Positions 58,165 to 64,000 of a DNA stretch of 64,000 nt are shown piece by piece. The position numbers and the translations under genes were made by a program. The stretch is from Candidatus Tectimicrobiota bacterium. Its GTDB lineage: Bacteria > Tectomicrobia > Entotheonellia > Entotheonellales > Entotheonellaceae. Each line of letters opens with the position of its first letter. Position 1 is the stretch's first letter. Location: NCBI GenBank assembly GCA_026005175.1, contig BPKO01000007.1, forward strand, positions 117,183 through 181,182, written 5' to 3'. Under the pieces are notes generated by a model. That model did no database searches. It was not told where the DNA came from and saw nothing but the letters and a program-made list of their open reading frames with translations.

Positions 58165-58960
58165 TCAGTCTGCCTTTCCCAAGAGGTGGCGGATGTCAAA
58201 CGGCGAGGTGAGGCTCAAGCCGCCATCGACGGTGATCGTCTGGCCGCAGATCCAGGCGGCATCGTCAGAACAGAGAAAGGCGACGACGCCGGCAATGTCT
58301 TCCGGCGTCCCCACCCGCCGAAGCGGCGTGTAGGTGACGATGTTCTGGGCCAGCACGCGGAACACCCGTTCGCCAAAGACGTGGGCGGAATCGGTGTCGA
58401 CAAAGCCGGGGTTGACGCCGTTGACGCGGATGCCCCGCGCGGCCAGCTCGCAGGCGAGGTAGGCGGTCAGCACTTCCAGCGCGCCCTTGGCAGCGGCCAG
58501 GGCCCCGTGCAGCGGGATGTAGCGGTGGGCGTCGATGCCCGACACGGTGACAATTTTGCCTGCCCGCCCCTGCATGAGCTCTGCGGCCAACTGCACGGCC
58601 CGCACAAAAGACTTAAGGGTAATGGCCAGCGTTTTTTCCAGGTGGTGCGCTTGCAGCTCGAGAAGGGGCTTGAAGGCTGTGGCGGCGGCATTGGCGACGA
58701 AAATGTCGAGCGCGCCAAAGACCTCGCCGATGCGGGCAAACAGCGCCTCCACAGCCGGTTGCTCGCCCAAATCGGCCGGCACCACCAGGGCCCCGGCGGC
58801 CAAAGGCACGGATGGCTGCTGCTGTTTCTTCTGCTGCTGCCGCCTGCCGGCGGTAGTGCACGACCACATCGGCGCCTTCGCGCGCCAGCCGCAGAGCAAT
58901 GGCCCGCCCAATCCCCCGCGAACTGCCGGTGACCAGCGCCACCTGTCCGCAAAAGCGCAT
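58165..58960 (-). CDS. FabL-like short-chain dehydrogenase (one frameshift)
   Basis: This SDR of about 264 residues resembles enoyl-ACP reductase III (FabL). Features are the cofactor motif [39 protein letters not shown], and the active-site region [19 protein letters not shown], ending [16 protein letters not shown] and GQTITVDGG. In FabL the catalytic Tyr is seven residues before the Lys; here that position is His ([10 protein letters not shown]), with Tyr five earlier. The frame breaks at plus-strand CCCC 58791-58794. It overlaps nothing but shares GGAGG with the end of the DUF309 gene. Confidence 0.82.
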
Positions 58961-58963
58961 GGC

Positions 58964-59761
58964 TCATTCCTCCACGGATTGGCCGAGCAAGCGCGGTATG
59001 GCCTGGGGCTCGAAGCGGTACGCCGCGGTGTCGGGGAGCGCGGCCAGCTGCTGGCGTAGGGCCTCCAGCCGCTGCACGAAGGGACCTATCGCCACCCCCC
59101 TTGTAGGGCGAGGGATAGCCAGCCAGCCGGCGCAGGCCGGTATGCAGGAGGGTAAGGGCGCCGCGCAGGTTATGGCTTTCGAGGTGGCGCATGGCCACCG
59201 CCACTTGGATCAGCCCTTGGTAAAACGCGCTGGCTGCGTCGCCACTGCGTCCCCATAGGGTCTCCAGGTACTCGTGACAGGCAAAATACAGGCCGGCGTC
59301 AAACAGCGCGGCGCCGCGCAGGAGCTCGAGCGGCACCGGCGTCTCTCGTACCCCATGCACCTGCAACGCCGCCTGCCACGTGCGCCGGGCGTAAGCGGCG
59401 ATCTCCTCGCGGTGCGGCTGCAAGGCGGTAGGAAGGCACACCGTCTGGGCGCCCCAGACCTCTAGGTCCTGCCAGGTTGCTTCTTGTGGCCACGTTGTCC
59501 CTGTGCTCTCTAGCCATTTCCCTTCGCGCAGCGTCCGCACCAGCGCCGTCGGCGCCAGCGGCTGGGGCCCCAGGGCGGCAAAGGCCACCGGCGTGGCACT
59601 TCTACCAGCTGCGCAAGCCGAAAGCCGGCCGAGGAGACGGGCAAGGTATAAGCTCTCAGCAGCCAGTAGGCCTGTACGGCGGGCTGCGGCTGCTGCACCG
59701 CGTGCACCGCCAGCGCTTCCAGCGCGTCGATGAGCGTATCGTACGTCCAAGGCGATGCCAT
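58964..59761 (-). CDS. DUF309 domain protein (two frameshifts)
   Basis: This protein of about 265 residues has a C-terminal half that is a DUF309 helical domain: LFDAGLYFACHEYLETLWG, then FYQGLIQVAVAMRHLESHNL and GALTLLHTGLRRLAGYP. The first half (MASPWTYDTLIDALEALAVH) is unrecognised. Frame changes near 59600 and at the C6 run 59095-59100 must be corrected; it then ends IPRLLGQSVEE at the TGA at 58964-58966. It sits between hflX and the FabL-like gene on the same strand, 4 bases from the latter. DUF309 has no established biochemical role. Confidence 0.75.
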
Positions 59762-59776
59762 GGCGTCGCGTAGCGG

Positions 59777-61441
59777 CTAGTGAGCCGTGGCCAGCGAGGC
59801 GGCCGCCTCGCCGTGGAGTTGGCTCCAGATGACGTCCTGCATGCGCTCGATCAGCCGCGGCAGGGTGCGGCGGTCCTGCGCCGAGATGGCCACGCCCTGG
59901 TAGAGGCGCTCGAGGTTCGCCACCACCTCCGGGCTCACCAAGTCGATCTTGTTGAGAACCAGCAAACGCGGCAGGTGGTCGAGGCCGAGCTGCGCCAGGA
60001 TTTTCTCCACGGCCCGGATGTGGTCCTCAAAGGCCGGGTTGCTGACGTCGACCACGTGCAAGAGCAAGTCGGCGTCGTGCAGCTCGTCGAGCGTGGCCTG
60101 GAAGGCCGCCATCAAGTCGCGAGGCAAGTCGCGAATAAAACCCACGGTGTCGGTGATGATCACCTCCAGGTCACGGGGAAAGCGCAGGCGCCGGCTGGCA
60201 GGATCGAGGGTGGCAAAAAGCTGGTCCTGGACCAGGACACTGCTCTTGGTCAAGGCGTTGAGCAGCGTCGACTTGCCCGCATTGGTGTAGCCGATGATGG
60301 AAATTACCGGCAGCTGGCGGCGCTGGCGCAGCTGGCGGCGCAAGTGGCGCTGGCGCGCGATGCGGCGCAGTTCCTTCTCCAGGTGATGAATGCGGTCCTG
60401 GACGCGGCGGCGGTCGATTTCGAGCTTTGTCTCGCCAGGGCCGCGCCCGCCAATGCCGCCGGCCAGCCGCGACAGGGCCGTTCCCTGGTTGGTGAGGTAT
60501 GGCATGCGGTACTTGAGCTGCGCCAGTTCCACCTGCAGCTTGCCCTCGCGGCTGTGGGCGCGCTGGGCAAAAATGTCGAGAATGAGCATGGTGCGGTCGA
60601 TGACTTTGAGGTCGGTGCGCTCGGCGATGGCCCGGCTCTGGCTGGGCGTCAGGCTTTGGTCGAAAATCAGCAGGCTGGCGCCTAGCTGCAAGCTGCGCAC
60701 CATCACCTCGTCGAGCTTGCCCCGCCCAAGCACGTAGTGGGGATCCAGGCGGCTGCGCTGCTGAATGACACGCCCCACAGGCACCACGCCGCAGGTGCGG
60801 GCGAGCTCTGCCAGCTCGGCCAGCGAGTCCTCCGCTGCCGCCTTGCTGCCGGCGGTGACGCTGACCAGGATGGCCCGCTCGTGGGCATCCCCCACCGCAT
60901 AGGCACGCTGGGTGCGCTCGAACTCGTCTTCGAGCGACTGGATAAAGCCCAGAAAATCGGCTTCTAGCTGCGCCAGGGGCACGTGTTCCTGGACTTCCCA
61001 CTGCCGCCCTTCGGGGTTGTCCGGCAGCAGGTGCGCCACGTGGGCGCTGGCAGGAAGGCCGTCGGCCGCCACGTTGAGCGCCACCATGATATCAAAGCGC
61101 AGCTGCGCCAGGTCGGCCATGTCGTCGGAGGTGAACGGTTCGCCGCTCAAGTGCGTGTGAATGTAACGCAAGCCGCGCAGGCGGTTGGGTGCCACCCGAA
61201 AACGGCCCAGATCGGGGAGGAAAATGCCGCGGTGGTCCCCCACCACCACGTACTCGATGCTGCCCTGGCGGTCAACCAAGATGCCCACCTGGCGGTTGAG
61301 CTCCCATGCCAGGGAACAGAGGGAACGGGCCAGATCCTGGGTAATCAGCCGCGGCGCCGGCACCCGGCGGCGGTAGATGTGCTGGAGCCGACGGATCTGG
61401 TTCGCCTTGAGTCCAGTCACCTGACCGTGAATGCGCTTAAT
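59777..61441 (-). CDS. hflX: GTPase HflX
   Basis: This ribosome-splitting heat-stress GTPase is unusually long, about 554 residues. An N-terminal extension of about 200 residues (IHGQVTGLKANQIRRLQHIY, with YIHTHLSGEPFTSDDMADLA) precedes the HflX nucleotide-binding domain (YVLGRGKLDEVMVRSLQLGA, GGRGPGETKLEIDRRR). The GTPase domain has G1 GYTNAGKSTLLNAL, G3 DTVGFIRDLP and G4 VLNKIDL. Related long HflX proteins start M-K-x-R-I-H-G; the matching codon here is ATT at 61441, with GAGGAG 8-9 bases upstream. The first standard start is GTG at 61420. Confidence 0.9.
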   Translation of the reverse strand: MKRIHGQVTGLKANQIRRLQHIYRRRVPAPRLITQDLARSLCSLAWELNRQVGILVDRQGSIEYVVVGDHRGIFLPDLGRFRVAPNRLRGLRYIHTHLSGEPFTSDDMADLAQLRFDIMVALNVAADGLPASAHVAHLLPDNPEGRQWEVQEHVPLAQLEADFLGFIQSLEDEFERTQRAYAVGDAHERAILVSVTAGSKAAAEDSLAELAELARTCGVVPVGRVIQQRSRLDPHYVLGRGKLDEVMVRSLQLGASLLIFDQSLTPSQSRAIAERTDLKVIDRTMLILDIFAQRAHSREGKLQVELAQLKYRMPYLTNQGTALSRLAGGIGGRGPGETKLEIDRRRVQDRIHHLEKELRRIARQRHLRRQLRQRRQLPVISIIGYTNAGKSTLLNALTKSSVLVQDQLFATLDPASRRLRFPRDLEVIITDTVGFIRDLPRDLMAAFQATLDELHDADLLLHVVDVSNPAFEDHIRAVEKILAQLGLDHLPRLLVLNKIDLVSPEVVANLERLYQGVAISAQDRRTLPRLIERMQDVIWSQLHGEAAASLATAH

Positions 61442-61673
61442 CGGCCTGTCTCCTCTCTGCACGGACGCACCACGCTTCCCTGCGCCGTACGCATTGCAAT
61501 TCCGGTTGTGTAGGAAAGCATAGAACCCAGGTGGGGGGAAGTAGCACGGCGCGACAGGGCACCCCTTTCTCGGCCCGCCACAGGATCGCAAAGGTATCGC
61601 CTGCGAATACCCTCTCCCCTCCCTGGGAAGAAAGACACCTCGGGCACGTTTCATTATATCACACGCCCCCCCT

Positions 61674-62630
61674 TCAGCCTTTGCCTGCTGCCGCCAGGGC
61701 GCGCTGGAGGTCGTCGATCATGCGCTGCGTCGCCGCGCGTGCCGCCTGGGCATAGGCCGCCGCCCCGTAACGCTGGGCATAGGGTGCGGCGCGATAGGCA
61801 AAGAGAAGGCTGCGCGCGGCATTGACCAGCGCCCCTTGCCCTCGGGCATCAAAACAGGCCACCACGTCGGCGGCCGTGGCGCCCTGGGCCCCGTAGCCCG
61901 GCAGCAGAAAGAGCGTATGGGGCATCAGCTCCCGCAGGCGCGCCGCCTGCCGCGGATAGGTGGCGCCGACCACGGCCCCAACCAGCGAGTAGCCGCAGGC
62001 CCCGCGCAGCGCCTCGCCCCACGCCGCCACCAGGCGGCCGACGTGCTCGTAGAGAGGGCAACCGTCGACGGGCAAGTCCTGCAGCTCTGCCGCCGAAGGG
62101 TTGGAGGTTCTGACCAGCACGAAGACGCCCTTGCCGTAGTGCTGGGCGCGCCGCACAAAAGGCAGCACCCCTTCGCTGCCCAGGTAAGGGTTGACGGTGA
62201 GGGCATCGGCGGCAAAGTCGCTGGGACAGACACCCCCCAAGACCGCCGCCTCACCAAGGAAAGCATCGGCATAAGCTTCCGCCGTGGTGCCGATGTCGTT
62301 GCGCTTGGCATCGGCAATCACCAGCAGCCCTGCCTGGCGGGCATAGCGCACCGTGCGCACGAAGGCCTCTAGCCCGGCGAGGCCATAGCGCTCGTAAAAG
62401 GCCAGCTGGGGTTTCACCGCCGGCACCAGATCGTGCACGGCGTCGATGATGGCCCGGTTGAACTGCCACAGCGCCTCTGCCGCCGCCGCCAGCGGCGTCG
62501 CCACGGCGCGGCGCGCGGCGGCCAGCACCGGTTCTGGCAAAGCGTCAAGGCGCGGGTCAAGCCCGACCACTACCGGACTTCCCTTTTGCGCCACCGCCGC
62601 ACAGAGGCGGTCGGCAAAGTGGAGCGTCAT
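61674..62630 (-). CDS. pyrF: Orotidine-5'-phosphate decarboxylase, type 2
   Basis: This 318-residue enzyme is the last step of UMP synthesis. The catalytic Lys-Asp array lies in LVIADAKRNDIGTTAEAYAD near residue 105. VVGLDPRLDALP, AVKPQLAFYERYG and TVNPYLGSEGVLPF are typical of the longer type 2 (PyrF2) enzymes. A C-terminal phosphate-loop region, LLPGYGAQGATAADV, is present. AGGAGAGA precedes ATG 62630; a 26-codon upstream extension is discarded. It is divergent from gcvT. With pyrG it gives two pyrimidine steps in the window. Confidence 0.93.
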   Translation of the reverse strand: MTLHFADRLCAAVAQKGSPVVVGLDPRLDALPEPVLAAARRAVATPLAAAAEALWQFNRAIIDAVHDLVPAVKPQLAFYERYGLAGLEAFVRTVRYARQAGLLVIADAKRNDIGTTAEAYADAFLGEAAVLGGVCPSDFAADALTVNPYLGSEGVLPFVRRAQHYGKGVFVLVRTSNPSAAELQDLPVDGCPLYEHVGRLVAAWGEALRGACGYSLVGAVVGATYPRQAARLRELMPHTLFLLPGYGAQGATAADVVACFDARGQGALVNAARSLLFAYRAAPYAQRYGAAAYAQAARAATQRMIDDLQRALAAAGKG

Positions 62631-62720
62631 GCTCTCTCCTGCTTTTCCTTCCGTAGAATTTCTGCTATAGTCACAACGCCCTTTCACCCCAGTATACCAC
62701 CGCAGCACGGGTCCAAGGAG

Positions 62721-63840
62721 ATGACTTCAGCAGCAAGCGGCGCCGGCAAACGCACCCCGCTCTACGAGATCCACCGCCGGCTCGGGGCGCGTATGACCCT
62801 CTTTGGCGGCTGGGAAATGCCCCTTTCTTACACCGGGATTCTTGACGAACACCGACAGGTGCGGACCCATGCCGGCCTCTTTGATGTCAGCCACATGGGC
62901 GAAATCGAAATTAGTGGCCCGCAAGCAGAAGCCGCCGTGCAGTATCTGACCATCAACGACGTGCGGTCTCTCCAGCGCGGCCAGCTGCAGTATAGCGCCA
63001 TGTGCAACGACCGCGGCGGCATCCTCGACGACCTCACCGTGTATCGTCTGGCAGCCGACCGCTTCTTGCTCATTGTCAACGCCGCCAACACCGACAAGGA
63101 CCTGGCTTGGATCGAGCAGCATGTGGGAGCCGGAGCGCGGGTGCGCGACGTAAGTGCCGCCAAAGGGTTGCTGGCCCTGCAGGGGCCCGAAGCCGAAGCC
63201 ATCCTGCAGCGGCTGACCCCCACCGACCTGGCAGCCCTGCCCTACTATCACGCCACGTGGAGCACCGTGGCCGGCCTCGAGGTGCTGGTGTCGCGCTCGG
63301 GCTATACTGGCGAAGACGGCTTTGAGCTGCTGGTGGCCGCCGAGGACGCCCCTGCCCTGTGGGAGGCCCTGATGGAGGCAGGAGAGGATTTTGGTCTCAT
63401 GCCGGCAGGCCTGGGCGCGCGCGACACCCTGCGGCTGGAAGCCCGCTACTTGCTCTACGGCACGGATATGGACGAGACCACCAACCCCTTTGAGGTGGGG
63501 CTAGGCTGGATCACCAAGCTGGATAAGGGGGCGTTCATCGGCCGCGAAGCCCTGCAGCGCATCAAGGAAGCAGGGGTGCTGCGCCGCCTGGTGGGCTTTG
63601 TCATGGAGGAACGCGGCGTGCCGCGAATGCACTACGCGGTCTGGCACCACGACGAAGGCGGTCGGGGAGGTGCGCAGCGGCACCCTGTCGCCGACCCTGG
63701 GCCAGGGCATTGGGACGGCGCTGGTGCGCGCCGCGTGTGCCAAAGCGGGCACCGAGTTGGCGGTGGACATTCGCGGGCACCAAACGCAGGGCCCCGCGTT
63801 GTGCCCCCACCTTTTGTTCCCGCGTCGGGTCAAGCGCTGA
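62721..63840 (+). CDS. gcvT: Glycine cleavage system T protein (about three frameshifts)
   Basis: This aminomethyltransferase of about 370 residues passes the one-carbon unit of glycine to tetrahydrofolate. Features are LFGGWEMPLSYTGILDEH, LFDVSHMGEIEISGP, ILDDLTVYRL, SRSGYTGEDGFELL and GLGARDTLRLEARYLLYG. From about 63655 the frame changes; the end reads EVRSGTLSPTLGQGIGTALV and then needs two further corrections before PRRVKR and the TGA. ATG 62721 abuts AAGGAG with no spacer, which is odd; the ATG at 62793 is too far in. It is followed by gcvH. Confidence 0.9.
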
Positions 63841-63862
63841 ATGAGGCAAGCAGGAGAGGCCT

Positions 63863-64000
63863 ATGGAGAATCCCGGCAGAGCTCAAATACACCAAAGAGA
63901 ACACGAGTGGGCGCGGATTGAGGGCAACCGCGTGGTCGTCGGCATCACCGACTTTGCCCAGAAGGAACTGGGAGACGTCGTCTATGTCGAGTTGCCCGCG
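63863..64000 (+). CDS. gcvH: Glycine cleavage system H protein, 3' truncated
   Basis: The first 46 residues of the lipoyl carrier protein run off the window. [19 protein letters not shown] and [12 protein letters not shown] are diagnostic. The region before it reads [14 protein letters not shown] in frame, but the +1 frame spells PAELKYTKE, the usual H-protein start. One extra C (CCC 63872-63874) and two extra bases around 63900-63902 explain this and restore frame. GGAGAGG precedes ATG 63863, 22 bases after gcvT. Confidence 0.88.
   Translation, partial: MENPGRAQIHQREHEWARIEGNRVVVGITDFAQKELGDVVYVELPA

Overview
The window is one GC-rich stretch (no count made; third codon positions are mostly G or C) from a free-living bacterium. 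It carries about 50 genes, nearly all chromosomal housekeeping or metabolic. An apolipoprotein N-acyltransferase, an RlpA-like protein and a lipoprotein point to a diderm. Luciferase-like (LLM) oxidoreductases, a class III CoA-transferase and an acyl-CoA dehydrogenase among core genes resemble uncultivated lineages such as Tectomicrobia, Rokubacteria or Binatota. That placement is an impression from gene content, not a phylogeny. I see no rRNA, tRNA, CRISPR array, insertion sequence or prophage, and no stretch above 300 bases without a gene.

Layout. 1-4.5 kb: end of a tartrate dehydrogenase-like gene, a fumarate reductase-type flavoprotein, and an LLM oxidoreductase plus alpha/beta hydrolase operon. 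4.5-7.3 kb: a BsuBI/PstI-type restriction-modification pair. 7.4-10.6 kb: a small zinc-ribbon protein and aconitase. 10.8-12.6 kb: a mycothiol-amidase-like deacetylase and an enoyl-CoA hydratase. 12.6-19.3 kb: a MoxR / DUF58 / BatD-like / VWA / TPR / VWA operon. 19.3-29.6 kb: acyl-CoA dehydrogenase, lnt, ferredoxin, 3-hydroxyanthranilate dioxygenase, Mrp, CoA-transferase, LLM oxidoreductase, EamA transporter, AcuI-type reductase, DUF434 protein and TatD. 29.6-42.7 kb: glmS, then a same-strand run cysS, phosphatase, purN, pyrG, purSL, purQ, purB, serS covering IMP and CTP synthesis. 42.8-49.4 kb: a HEPN-nucleotidyltransferase chimera, a lipoprotein, a hydroxyacid dehydrogenase, an acyl-CoA synthetase, YvcK and a metallo-hydrolase. 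49.5-53.7 kb: a second MoxR-DUF58 cluster. 53.7-64 kb: YdjM-like, NUDIX, alcohol dehydrogenase, diadenylate cyclase, RlpA, a FabL-like reductase, DUF309, hflX, pyrF, gcvT and the start of gcvH.

Sequence quality shapes the reading. Eighteen otherwise normal genes outside two special patches carry one or a few small indels. Most that I resolved are one extra C or G in a run of three or more, which points to base-calling or assembly error, not gene decay. Two patches (about 8060-10500 in aconitase and 36860-37905 in purL) are far worse: frame changes every 50-150 bases and more extreme G/C-ending codons. They look like low-quality or foreign sequence spliced in through highly conserved genes. 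Broken genes are therefore annotated over their full reconstructed span.

The most interesting biology is the two MoxR-DUF58 loci, a CTP synthase with altered signature motifs and an N-terminal extension, a HEPN domain cut in half and fused to a nucleotidyltransferase, an R-M system whose expected CTGCAG sites still occur in the window, and three tiny CxxC proteins.
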